Positions 1 through 13,400 of a DNA stretch of 64,000 nt are shown piece by piece. This DNA is from Lineus longissimus. Taxonomy: Eukaryota; Nemertea; Pilidiophora; Heteronemertea; Lineidae. Position 1 is the first letter of the stretch; each line of letters opens with the position of its first letter. Under the pieces are notes generated by a model. The model did no database searches, had not been told where the DNA came from, and saw nothing but the letters and a program-made list of their open reading frames with translations. The stretch is taken from assembly GCF_910592395.1 (NCBI RefSeq), contig NC_088310.1, positions 7,507,501 through 7,571,500 of the forward strand, given 5' to 3'. The translations under genes and the position numbers were made by a program.

Positions 1-14
1 ACTGATTGACTCAC

Positions 15-1447
15 CTTAGCCATTCTTGTAGCTGCCTTAAATTTCTCCAACCACTGTGACTGAAAGTAATCATTTGAAATATCTTTGTCATTCAACTGTG
101 ACAAAAAATCTGTGCACACCAGATAGAGATAAATGTAAGCTCTTAAATGGCACTTTATAATGTACAACATTCTGCAAATGCTTTCAACATTCCCCAGTCT
201 AAGCTGAAACCTTTCAGTAGAACTCAGATGAGCCGCCCAATCAGTGCGACTGAGCATTTCCGACACTCAGTTCTCAACTCAACGTTTTTTTAATGTGACA
301 GCAAGGGTGATTTTGTCCGGCATCATAGGTTTCCCAAGGTTGCTGGTCTCCTTCTACATGTATTATAGATCGCCAAATACCGTTTACAGTGCTAACAATG
401 TCCTACATGTAGGTGATGCCTAGCTCTCAACTCAATATTCTCGTTTCTCTCGCCCTGTGGGCTATCAAACTACAAGTGATTTGAGAAGAGAATCAAGTCA
501 ACACGAACCCTCAATGCATCCATGATGTCTGGTTGATCAGCAGCAGTCGGGAATGAGGCCAGCAGTGGACTGTGGATTATCTCTGAAAAATCAAGCCATT
601 CATATTTATATTTTTGATAAAGAAATTTAGTACCAACTAGCATATTCTACACATGTGTACCAACACCATTGGGCAAGATCTAAAACCAGGCATGAAACAG
701 GGGTCTGCTTGGATATTTCCATATCAGCTTTAAATCAGCTTAATTCTGAAGCTCTGCAAGAGACTTGCCAACCCTAATAGATAGTATTTGGGTTACATAA
801 CAAACCTGTTGATTCAAGATCAACTCTGTCCCTCAGGAGTTCATCAGCCAGAATCTGGCGGTAGAACGATATAAATGGAATGTGAAGGGTACTGGCTACC
901 AGCACGTCTGGCAGGGTGCTGCAAAGAAAACACAAAATCAGCTTGTAACGATGTCGAAAACACGTTTGAGAACTTCACTTTCTTTTGGTTTCTACACTGT
1001 AGTGTCAGCGAACAAGGATTGGACTTCAAGTTTTCTGTCTGAATGGGAACTTCACAGAAGTCAGGTTCAAATTTTTATCTGAGAAAAGGGAGCGAGGTGA
1101 TTTTTACAACGGTTGACGTTTTCTCTAGGCGCTGTTTATTGGAGTCTTTTTTGTCAGACTTTTTACAGCACTCACTTGCACAAAAATATCTCTAAAATGC
1201 TCATTTTTGGTCCAATTTTGAAAATTCAACGATCCACGGAGAGTTGAGATAAAGATATTTCTATTCCAGCTATCAAATTGAGCAATTAGGAAGAGGAACA
1301 TTTCTGGAAACTGCCTTGAAATTTGACATCCCTGTGATTATACGTACTCCATGAGTTCCTTCTGGTCCTTGCTCGGCTGCGATATCTTGACGATGAACCG
1401 TGGCTGTTTGTTGCCTGACATCAGCGTACGGAACACGCTAGACTGAG
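15..1447 (-). CDS. NPHP1: NPHP1 conserved C-terminal region, last exons in the window
   Basis: Exons: 1348-1447 (AQSSVFRTLMSGNKQPRF), 806-918 (LHIPFISFYRQILADELLRD), 509-582 (IIHSPLLASFPTAADQPDIM, then DALR) and tentatively 15-95 (FQSQWLEKFKAATRMAK before gtgagt). The first three match human NPHP1 clearly, for example FYRQILGDVLLKDR. The donor after DALR is the weak gttcgt. About 45 residues expected between DALR and the last exon (human KRDKEFLKSTFLLVYHD region) were not found. The open frame actually extends from 15 up to about 265, so the start of the last exon is unclear. Confidence 0.75.
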
Positions 1448-4400
1448 CTAAAGACCAGAAAAGGATTAGAGTCAAGCATTGGATAACTCACATTTTCTGT
1501 CACAACCTGTGATGAAAGAACGAATGAAACTTTAGCAAAGGTGTGATGCTTGCAAAATCTACCAGAAACCATTCAATATTATTTAGGCGTTTGCAAAATC
1601 TTTGTTGGAAACACTGTGAATATCGGTTATAGCCAGCTGCAATTTGTGCATAACTCAGCATGCACAGGTTACACAAAGCAGAAGGGATGTCAATAGTGAC
1701 TGGGACTGTAGCTAAGTAAGGATTGATTGATTTACTACCTAATGCTCTGCCTACTCTGTTTATACACGCAGACCCACGGATTCAACATTTTGGTTTCATC
1801 ACTTGCATGAATTTTACAGCCGTAGAACCCGCCCCAGAATGTGTATTATCAGCTGCGGAACTTGGGGATAATTTGGCAGTACATATTACTGCCGATCAAT
1901 AGTATGCAGTGTACGGACCCGGTAAATACCGGGTGCACCAGGTGCGGTAGCAAAAGGGTTAAAGGGGTTCATGATGCAAATGTATTACATGTATCTGTAA
2001 GTGAAAATGTTTCAAAACTGAAGAAGAATGAGGAATGACAGATGTTATGTATTATGCTACACAAACAGGCAAATATTTTCCAAACCTAGTGGATGATAAT
2101 GATTAGATCATAGCAAGGAATGATTGTTAAAAGCATCCTGAGCAGCGGGTAGTCAGTTTAAACAGGTCCTTCTCTGTCAAAATATCTCAAGTTGCAAAAT
2201 ATTCACACATGCAGCTATCAAAGAGCGCAACTCATGGGTTTGACAATGTTTGAAGGCGCAGAACACTTTTACAAATTGTGAATTCAATTGGAGTTGCACG
2301 TTGGAAACTTTGCGGTTGTCATGTGATAAGTCAATGTAGCCCTTTGTCGAGGGCACTGTGGATTTTTCTGGCCTGAAGAACATGATATTGGCCGAGGGGG
2401 GATGATAAGACGGTTTAAAAAAATTCCTAACAGGCAACTTACTGAATCCTGTCGAGGAATGTCAGATATTTCGACAGAAAAAACTGATATAAGCAACTTG
2501 AGAAACCAGCTCTTTTCAAAAGCAATTATACATTCTACTAGCACTGATCTGCCTATATATTATGGAAAATTCTGTGCATGGGGGTCGAAACTTGCGTGAT
2601 TTGTAAGTTACCCTACTAATGTCATGCAAGCATGCATAGTCTCTGTACTAACCATCTGAAAAGATATTAAGTGTTAGACAGGGTTATGACAGCAAGGAAG
2701 TTTGTCAACATCAGGGAAGCCTGGACATGATGGACACCAAAGCAAAATTTTGAACACTTGCTAAAAAAGCGAAATCATGTAATGGAGAAAAACAAATTAG
2801 AGACAGTAAAGTTCCATCTCCACATAAGTATTTCATGCAGAAGGTATTTGTTATTTTATGCCATGTTGCGTACAATTAAAGCATCGACTTGAGTTTGATG
2901 TGCGGTATGAAATGCTTATTTGGAGATGTTATGTTGTCCTGTTGTAGACAGATACTAATGTTGTTGACATGTTGTTCTTTTTTGAGTGTCATGTGCATCA
3001 TACGAGCCGGTCACCCAACAAATTGATGTCTGTGCAATGAGTTCTAACGATTCCATTGTTGACTCTGATGTGTGGTTACTGGGTCCTTTATCATCCTCCC
3101 TCTGTCCTTCAGCCAACCGTACCAATAAGGTGTGACCAAGTTGAACTTCATGATGTGTGGCAATTGCTCTATTCTTTCATGATGTGATTGCCGTTCATGT
3201 GTTTCCTGGTGTGAGCGTCCAAGATGGTTCGACCTCATAATCATATGGATGTGCCACAACTCCTTCCATCATTTTCAAAATGACGTCCTTGTGCATGTCA
3301 TTTTTTCAAGCTGTTTCTTATACCTGTGTGTAAACTCTGTTGTGTGATGGCATATGTGTTGCCTCTTGCACCTGTGTGTTGCCGCTTGCACCCTGTGTGT
3401 TGCCGCTTGCACATGTGTGTTGCCGCTTGCACCCTGTGTGTTGCCGCTTGCACCCTGTGTGTTGCCGCTTGCACCCTGTGTGTTGCCGCTTGCACCCTGT
3501 GTGTTGCCGCTTGCACCTGTGTGTTGCCGCTTGTGCCCTGTGTGTTGCCGCTTGCGCCCTGTGTGTTGCCGCTTGCGCCCTGTGTGTTGCCTCTTGCGCC
3601 CTGTGTGTTGCCGCTTGCACCCTGTGTGTTGCCGCTTGTGCCCTGTGTGTTGCCGCTTGCACCCTGTGTGTTGCCGCTTGTGCCCTGTGTGTTGCCGCTT
3701 GCGCCCTGTGTGTTGCCGCTTACACCCTGTGTGTTGCCGCTTGTGCCCTGTGTGTTGCCTCTTGCACTTGAGGACTCTGTTTCTTAGGCTTCTTAAATTT
3801 CACATGTCACTTGTCAATTTGAGTGAATTGTCAATTTGAGTGAATTGGAGATGTGCACATGATCAGCAACTTGTTAACAGTGCTTTTGCTACCACTAAGC
3901 CCAAAACTACACCAGTGTACAATGTAGGATATATCTAAGCTACAATTACACAAATGATGAAAAAAACACAGACGATATATTTGATATTATTTCTTAACCA
4001 TACATACATAACCACTTATAAAAACGCACAGCACCCATAAGCTGATGCAGAGGACTAGGGTCATCCTCAAAGATTTATAATACTGACTTTCCACAAATTC
4101 ACCACACTGAACACAAAATAATAGTATCCATTGATCCTCTTGAGACCAAGCAAAAAGCACTTTTTTTCTCAAGTCCCTGATATCACCCACCTCCCCCACA
4201 ACATGGCCTCTGTGGTTTATCCGGAGGAGGCCTCAAAGGCCTAATGCGTCCTAGATTGAAAATGTTACAACAATGTTATGAAGTTCTTCCAAAATGTTAG
4301 TTATCTCCACTTTGAGATAACAGTGAATTCTACATTTGTGAAATATACAAAGCACATAATCAGAAGAGAGGGTCGAGAAAAGATAGCCGACACAAGGTAA

Positions 4401-7400
4401 AGAGAGCAAAGAGTTAACAGTTTCGCAGATTGAAAGAGAAAGATAGAACTCAAGGGAAGCTCTGTTTTTCAAAATATGTGACGCTCATTTGGTCTGGAAA
4501 AGTGCAAGGCAGAAGGGACCATTCAAACTAGCGCTCCACACTCAGGTCACAGATAGAGCCACCTCAGAAAGTAGCCTACCTCTTGGTGGCCAAAATGATA
4601 TCAAAACTCAGAGAGAACTGGCATCAAGTCTCAGTCCGACAGTGCACAATTTTGTGTCAAATTAGGGCAAGCCGTGGTTGCTCTGTCACAAATGCAGAGC
4701 GCTATATTGTCGTAAACTTCTAGTCATGCAACAGAAAAACACAAAAAGCAAAGTGAAAGGCAACCAAGAAAACTTATAGAAGGCAGAAAAAGGAAGGTTA
4801 GGATAGAGCAATTCATTTGCCTCTTCTTTCTCTATGTAACATTAGTTCCTCAATACATAAGATTAAAAGACATGCCATGCCTAAGGTGATTCTGTGATAA
4901 AAGCATAACACTTCTTTGGCCATGCGGCCACTCTTGAAATTGGGATGGGATTCATGGTCATGGATGAAGACAGTTGAAGAAAACATATGAGTCATACAGC
5001 CAAACTCATACTCAAGGAAGCAACCATCATCGCAGACGCGACTCGCAACCACATGCCTAGTTGCTGAATTATCAATGGCCAATTCTGTATATATTCGCAC
5101 CACTTTCAGTCAGTTCCTAGAGTAAGAATTCAGCTTACTGTTAACCCAAATATATTCATGGTCAATCTTTTTGGCATACTTTGATTTAGCATTTTTACAA
5201 AACTGTAACAATAATTCCAATTAAGACTTTTTTTATCGCAGCTATATATTTGTGCGATTATCTGGAACTCGAAATTCAAACGCCAACAAATATTTCAAAG
5301 TCAACGATAATTGACTTTATACGATATAGAGTGACTGATAATCTCATGCAGGACTTAAACCTATGGCCTACAGGTGGCGTCGGAAAGAACCTAGTTCTTG
5401 CCACGCCACGACATGAAGCACGGGTCTGAAGCATTCCGACAACGACAACACCTGAGGGTAGGACATCATACTTACGCTGTACAGGGGTTTGGCCTAAAGA
5501 TATACCATACAGAGATTACAGTAGGGGCCAGATGATTTATACATAGAGTTAGTAACCACTTATAGATACATTAAATGCTAAATAAGTTACAGTTAGGACC
5601 AACAATGATACTCTGTCAGTCTGTTATCCTTTCCTATGTTAGTGGATAAAGGAGTTTTTCAGGGAGTTGAAAGTATTCGGATTACAACACCTCAAAATCT
5701 AACAGCCTTACGATACCAAAGAGACTGCAAAACGTTAGTGGGTCGCAAATATTTTTTGCTTGCCATGCTGGAGCCAGTGGAGGTCTGGAACCAGATTCAA
5801 GGTCATCTATGATGTCACTTTCCCCACTGGTGGCACCTGCTTCCTGCCACTCTAACCAAATATTATCAAACAGCTTCATGTTATTACAAAGCCTTATAAG
5901 ATGCTCCCTATCCTATTCAACACCTTTTCAAACCTCGGAAATATAAATAAACCAATCAGTTTACAATTTATAGGAAGTTAGTATATGATTACAACATCGA
6001 CTTGCGAGATAATGTGGAATGGTTTAGGGGAACTATTATATGCCTCTTGCTTTATCAACTAACCTTTTCTCGAGATGTTGGCCTCGACTTCAACTCCTTT
6101 CTCATACGGAGTCCCACCATTCACTGGCAGATCGAAATTCCTGAAATTCAAAACATTCTGTCATATGAGGCTTTTACCCTTACTTTTTACTTTTGAAATA
6201 TTCCACCAAAATTTCATGTTAACCAACTGTAGTTCAAGCCAGAAGCAGATCCAAGGGGGGGGGGCGTACCAGACACACGCCATCCCCGTTCTTCATGAAA
6301 ATCTTTGAATTTGAAGATGAAACTTTGGAACTCATCAGAAATTTTAATGAGAGAGGCAGTGCACCTCTCCTATTTTTCTGTTTCCTGGATCTGCCCCCGC
6401 AAGCATAGCAGACAGAAATCTTACTCTCCAGAGTAACTTACTTGTTTGGGACTGGAGCACCATTGGCCTCAAACAGAGGCAGGTGAGCCCATCCACAGCT
6501 CATTTCACTTTCCTCCTGGTTCGCCTGAAATCAATCGAGACAAAAACGTTTAATATAAAGAGGCTTTTCTAGCCAGAATCACCCAACACTTTTGAGAATT
6601 TGAGTGTTAGAATAGTATTTCTGTACGTCTTGGTGATAATTCAGATTTAAATTTCGCGGGTAGGCTGACCGTGATATAATTTGTATTAAACATATCTTCT
6701 TATTTTTTCTATTTCATTGCTACTGTCTTATTGTAAGGCACCAAAGTCAAAGCTTAAACATAGAACTACTCACCGTTCGAACAAACCGGACAGAAATCTC
6801 AAACAGGATACCTGGAAGAGAAATGCATCATCATATTAACTTCTGAATTCACAATATAGCAAGGTCAGATTCTTCACCTCCATAAATACTCATTAGGTAC
6901 CAATGTACTCCTGGGTGGATAGCAAGTGGGATTAAGTGCCTTGCTAAAGGACACACAGATGAAAAAGCGGTATTCCTTCCCCCAACAATTGAACCCACAA
7001 CCTCCTGGTTATGAGCCGGGCATTTTCAACACTATGCCACTGATCCCCCTAGCTTATTCTTAAGCAGTCTTTGCCTCTAATGGTTGAAAGCATTTTTAGC
7101 AGCAAAAAAGCATTTCCATTAATTGGTTTCCTGAAATTGCCAAAAGACAGTCCAACCTTACCAAGATTGGACTCGTTTCCATTTGTCCGGATGAAGAATT
7201 CACCGAAGTCGAAAGTCTTCGTCAGATCATTGTTCTTGTTATTGAATCCCCAAACTTTGTGCTCCTTATCAGTTGTCATGGCCCTAATGGTATGGATGTT
7301 ACTCAAAATCTGTAAAACACAAATAAGGCAGAAAATATCAGTGATACTGTAAACTGGGTATCGGTTCGGTCATGTTCACAAAGCCAAAATTTCGTGCATT

Positions 7401-10400
7401 TGCTTATTTGCTGTTATGTTGACTGATTTTTCTTCTTCTGGGGTCGAATCAGGGAATTCAGATTTATCATGGAAGATTCCTTCCAATCAAGCAACAGTAG
7501 ATTAACAGACACAAAATATGACACTGTTGATTAAGATTGATCGATCGATATGGTATTGACGCTCAACTTCGGAATGCTGGGCTTTTTGTTTCATTACTTC
7601 AACTCGAGAAGAACAGCCACGGATCAAGTCATATCAAATCCAGCCACTTCTTATCTCACTCACATTTTCTCCATCAAAGAGACACGCTCTGACATGCCGG
7701 CTAAGCACTTCAACACCTACAAAACAAGAAAGGTTTGGTTATCATTGCAGATAAATCACAAAAGGTTTGTTTCGATGAAAAGTTAAAGACATAACCAATT
7801 GGGAAGTTCAAAGCTCATCTGTCACCTTAAAAACGGAACAGTAGACTATTAGTAAGCTAGTACAGGTACCGGTTTTCGCAAGATAGCCTTTTCTAAGAAG
7901 TCTAGTACAGGCATTGGTTTGCACAGGATAGCCTTTTCTTTATAAGTCTAGTACAGGCATTTGTTTGCACAGGATAGCCTTTTCTTTATAAGTCTAGTAC
8001 AGGCATTTGTTTGCACAGGATAGCCTTTTCTTTATAAGTCTAGTACAGGCATTGGTTTGCACAGGATAGCCTTTTCTTTATAAGTCTAGTACAGGCATTG
8101 GTTTGCACAGGATAGCCTTTTCTCTATAAGTCTAGTACAGGCATTGGTTTGCACAGGATAGCCTTTTCTTTATAAGTCTAGTACAGGCATTGGTTTGCAC
8201 AGGATAGCCTTTTCTCTATAAGTCTAGTACAGGCATTGGTTTGCACAGGATAGCCTTTTCTCTATAAGTCTAGTACAGGCATTGGTTTGCACAGGATAGC
8301 CTTTTCTTTATAAGTCTAGTACAGGCATTGGTTTGTACAGGATAGCCTTTTCTCTATAAGTCTAGTACAGGCATTGGTTTGCACAGGATAGCCTTTTCTC
8401 TATAAGTCTAGTACAGGCATTGGTTTGCACAGGATAGCCTTTATTTATAAGTCTAGTACAGGCATTGGTTTGCACAGGATACCGTTTTTTTGGAAGTAAG
8501 AGGAAAGATGGTTTAGTTTAGCTGTCAGGGATGATGCCAATTGCTGCATCACTGGTACCAGTATAGAGGTATTTTGCCAAATTTCTAATCCGAGTGCATA
8601 GTCAAAACTTACCAGTGCCAGGCAAGGGTATCTGTCGGCATGCCTGAATCTGAAGGATTCTCTGTGTACGAACACTTCTAGCTCTTATCTGAAATGAGAA
8701 TGCTGACAGTGTATTTATACATAACGGACTGATAACAAAACAGTCAATAGATCGTTTTCAGAATCGTTCAAAATACATTTTAGCTCTTAGACACAATTAG
8801 GATCGCAACTGACCAAATTTTACGAAATATAAAGGGGCATTTAAATCTGCCGTTCAAGGAGGAAAGGTCTTGGCACCAAAAACTGTTTTCTTACCTTGCC
8901 GGTGGAGGGATTGTAGAATAGATCACGGTAGAACAAGTTGGATGCACTCAGTTTTGGCGCGAGGTAATTCTTCATTGTAAAATGGTCTGAAAAAACAAGT
9001 ATGGAACAGATACTAATGTGGATCGATCATATGGCAAGATAAAAGATGAGAGGAATTAACACTAAATGATAGGAATGCTAAACAAATAGGACTTAACACT
9101 AAACGACATGAATTCAAGCCAAGAATATCTATGTTTGACTAAAAATTTTGTCCTTTTAAATCACATTTGACATTTGCTTAACCCATGCTAAAGCAAATTT
9201 TTTTGCCCATTGGACCCATTTGTGACCTTAAATCCGCTCAGAAGTCTCTAGGTTTTTATAAATACTAACTGTGAATACAGCAATGAAAAGCAGTGCAGTT
9301 TCAATCTACCTACTCTTTAAGTGTGTGGAAATCCGGGGTGGAAATAAAATGTCCTTGGGACACCAGGAAACAGGAGGAGAAGAGGGACATCAGAAGGAGG
9401 ACCATGAAGGAGGACCATGTCAAACGACACCAAGAACCACCAGGTTATGAGTGAAATTCTACAACCACTACACCACCATCCTTCCCAAATCAAATCAATA
9501 TTGGTACCTAAGACGATACACCCTTCCCAAATCCAAGTGATGCAATTAAAACTATATGTATGATGAGTACATGTGATAGAGATGCAAGTATCAATGAGCC
9601 GTTACATGATATGATAACAAGTGGTGTGTGTGTAAGGTCATAGAAAGCTGGTTTAGAGCTTGGCTCCAAGATGATGAGAAACTGATAGAAAGGGGAGATT
9701 CATTTGAGGTAGGTTGGATACAATTCAAGGAGAAACTTCAGAAATTACAGTGATTATGAAACATTTCTGATCATCTTGGATAAAATTATGAACAAGCGTT
9801 TTAATAGTATGATCTTCAAATCGTTGCTTGACAGTTTATTGATGAAACGGCTCAAGTGTTGTTGGTGAGCTGGATTGAAGCTACTGACATGACGGATAGA
9901 CTGTACAAAGAATTTCACCTGTATACAGGGTATCTGGAAATAGACATGTTAATACAGATAGACTCACACAGAGAACAGTTTAGGAAGATTTTAATACAAT
10001 GGCAAAACTATATATGTACATTGTATGCTTAAGCATCGATTGGACAAAACACTAAAGTAATGGGGCTGAAGTAAGTTAAAGGAAATTGACAAAGGGAAAC
10101 TATAAAATAGACAAGGGATATTGAAACACAGAACCACACTTGCTTCTTATAACACTTTAAACACTGGTTTGATGGAAAAAATAACAAGATACAATGTGTA
10201 ATTATCTCAACATACCATTTTCTTTAAACTTGACCAAGGTGCATGTACGGAACCCTGATGGAATGGCACCCATCGTGTGGAGTACATCTGTCACGCTCGT
10301 CTGAAACAATAGAATATATTCATCATTTTTTGCGGACGTGACTTGCGATCATTATCACATCCAACAAAATTGCTTGTTTGTGATGGTCATTGTTGGTTTC

Positions 10401-13400
10401 TGTGACAAGAATCAGTGATTGCACTGGCCTGCAATCAATATCAAACCAATGATTATTTGTTTTTCCGATATTTTTGTTGCACAAAATAGCTATTATAATC
10501 GCAGGTCGCAGTGACAAAAATCACTTGTTTGCACAGTACCTGCTGACAGACTCTTTCTTCTGATCTGTGACAAAGGACTGACTCAATAGGCAAGAATCTC
10601 AAACGATCCCGCACCGTAATGACATTCAAGTACATCGAGAAAAACAAACACTTGGACAGTACAAATGTCCCCACAGATAAAGAAAATCTTAACTCACTTC
10701 ATTCAACGCTGATCGGATACCACTCCAGAGTTGTTTACCACTGAAATGAAACAAAGAATCCAAATTAAAGCAAATTAATAACATAGCGTGATGTCATAAA
10801 CTTCTACAACTCCTTACGGCCATTTTAAGGTCACATTGATCTGCATCCAACATCAATAATCAAAAGAAGAAGCTACTAAATAATACCAATCCCGATGGTC
10901 CAGAGGTTAACACGTCTGTCTTGTAAACTGAATGATAAAAGCTGGAGGCCAACGGGTCGCTCTTTCAGATGGGGCCAGGTGACTTAACCACCAGCTAGTA
11001 AAATAAATGGTACTAACTGCCTTCTCGCCAGGTGCCAGGCATAAAGGTTAGGAGTTAGAATGCAAAGATTGTCTCAAAAGCCAATTCTGGCTTTCCTTTT
11101 AGTAGGGGTAAAACTTGAATGAAAGATTTACTTTTAGAATGAAAATACCAACCTTTTCTTTTCCTCCTTGCTGTCTTGAGCGTCATTTTCTGAAATTCAA
11201 AGAATGTGATAATTAGGTCACTTGGTCTGGTGGATTTATTATGTTCAATAAGAAATCTGGAACAATAATGACTTGAAGAACAAGTAGCAATAGGCAATGT
11301 TATCGCACAGCAATTGATATTAGAAGTCAATCAACAAGCCGCATCCCGCTATAGGCAAATGATGCTCGAACAGCCTTATTGCCAAATAACACAACAATGC
11401 TTCGTTGAAAGATTCAGAATTTTTCCAATTACACTCAATAACTTTTCATTTCCCTGGGCGGGAAAGCTCAAAGGCCTGGTTGATTCTCAGCAATCAGGAA
11501 GATTCTCCAGGGTAAGAGTTCAAACGGATTCAACGACATACACACCTGGGCTCATCAGCTCCTTGAATGGCACATGCATCTGCAGGTAGGTACTGGGCAC
11601 CATCCCCTTCTTTCCATTGGCATCCTCAGCCTCCCACCAGCCATCATATCTGAAGACAAAACACAAGTTTTTGAAAAGATGTTACTCTATTGAAGACAGC
11701 GGTTTTGGTCACACTATTATTAAGGACTGCATTTGTCAGTGCCATGGGTGTCCTTGATAGAGTTTCTACTGTAGTTGTTTTTGAGTATGCCCCGGACATG
11801 GTCATTAGTATTCAAACCCAAATTCAAATGTGCAGGTTTAAGGCTGAACACAAGCGCAAAAATCATTGCACACACAGGATCGACGAGTGAGGACAATGCT
11901 ATCAGTCTTCAAACCGGAAGTTGCAAGATAGGACATGAACAAAGAAGTCATTGCGGACAAAGGTTAGACTGCAGACAATATCCAGTAAATTTTAGTCCAG
12001 AAAACAGATTGAACTTTATTGCGTTATTGGAAAGAATTTGATCAACATGACCACTGAAGAAAGTGGACCAAAGTCGGCTAATCGTCTTACCTTTCTGAGA
12101 GAATGGTGAGAACATCCCCCGTCTTGAAGCTGAGGTCATTTTCCTGCTGAGCCTCGTAACTATCTATCGCCTCAAATTTCTTATTCTGAAAGTTTTAGAA
12201 GTAAAAGATGATGTTAAAAAACAGCTTTGACATTTTCATACTGCTGCATTAAACTGAAAACGGTGTCAATCAGGCAATGTTAAAAATGGATTATCAACCT
12301 TTGAACTTTTTTTCCCCCAGTTTTCAATTACTAAATCATTCCAATCAAATTCCAATGAAACTTGTTAATACACAAACTCACTAACACTAAGCAGTAACTT
12401 ACAACACAGATATTTCAGACAAAAACTGCCCCAAAAGGCCTCAATCCATGTTTATTTAGAATATTCTAAGCACATAAGTCAAACACAAAAGGCTAGAACA
12501 TCCACAGACAAGATGGCTATATCCTTACCACGATACTGTCTGTTGCTGGCCCTTCTTCCTCTCCTTCTTCTTCTTCCTCTTCCTCTTCCTCTTCTTCGTC
12601 TTCTCCTTCTTCATCTTCACCCCTGATTCAGATAAAGGGAGGAACTTTCAGAAATTATGTCATTTGCCTACAGTTTAAGAACCCTAAAAATGTTGACGCA
12701 GAACCACCGTACCAAAAGGACCAACTTCAGTGGCAAAATTTTGGACTCCGGGAATTCCCACTGTTTTACAACAATTCTTCAAGTATATTCCCACTCATTT
12801 TGTGGCAAAAACGTGGGAAGTACATGTAGGTGTCGTCTGCTGAAATATATCGCAAAACGTGCTGAAATTGAGTGAGTTACATACTCGTCTTCTACTTCTT
12901 CCTCTTCTCCTTCCTCATACTCTTCTTCCTCTTCTCCAGATTCATACTCTTCTCCAGATTCATACTCTTCATCTCCGGATTCGTACTCGGACTCTACGAA
13001 AGACACAATCACATAAAGTTGTAAACAATCCTAATTTAATCAGAGTAGGGTCCTAACGTATCTTAAAATCAATGTGCCACTAAAGGATCTTAAAGGTGAC
13101 CTGAAATGCTTTTTATTAAAATTTTAACCTGAGGTATGAATAATAGGGCATAAGATAAGAAACACAAGTGTGAAAACCGCATAAAAATCAAACTACTCAT
13201 CTTAAAGTTATAGCAGTAGCCTATGTAATTCAAACATTCCAGGTGGTGCAGGAAGAACAAATTGATGATGTACATTCTGCTGTACTGAAATTAAGTTTTG
13301 ATAGTTTCATGCTTACATTCTAACTACCTTGTCACAGGTGTGAGCATTTTGTGAACATGTTAATGTGCAGTTTTAAAATCTAGGCATGAAACTATGAAAA

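Larger units (their letters stand above)
1448..6063. other. NPHP1 intron of 4.6 kb without a gene
   Basis: Apart from the 21-bp VNTR and the small duplication beside it, I see no coding exon, RNA gene or recognisable element in this stretch. It is AT-rich with scattered short open frames that match nothing I know. Confidence 0.7.

Noticed and set aside
3318-3839. Open frames of 114-161 codons over the 21-bp repeat
   Set aside because: They exist in several frames on both strands because the period is a multiple of three; composition is pure repeat and the site is inside an NPHP1 intron.
5682-5879. Minus-strand frame beginning MKLFDNIWLEWQEAG
   Set aside because: Considered as a missing NPHP1 exon, but the true exon was found at 6064-6140 by similarity and phase.
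6978-7048. Possible functional tRNA with a CAT anticodon
   Set aside because: Box elements are tRNA-like but the stems do not pair properly and a SINE-type body follows.
10885-11045. tRNA-like sequence on the plus strand with a TGT-type loop
   Set aside because: Only part of a tRNA head is visible and the T-arm is poor; too weak to annotate as an element.
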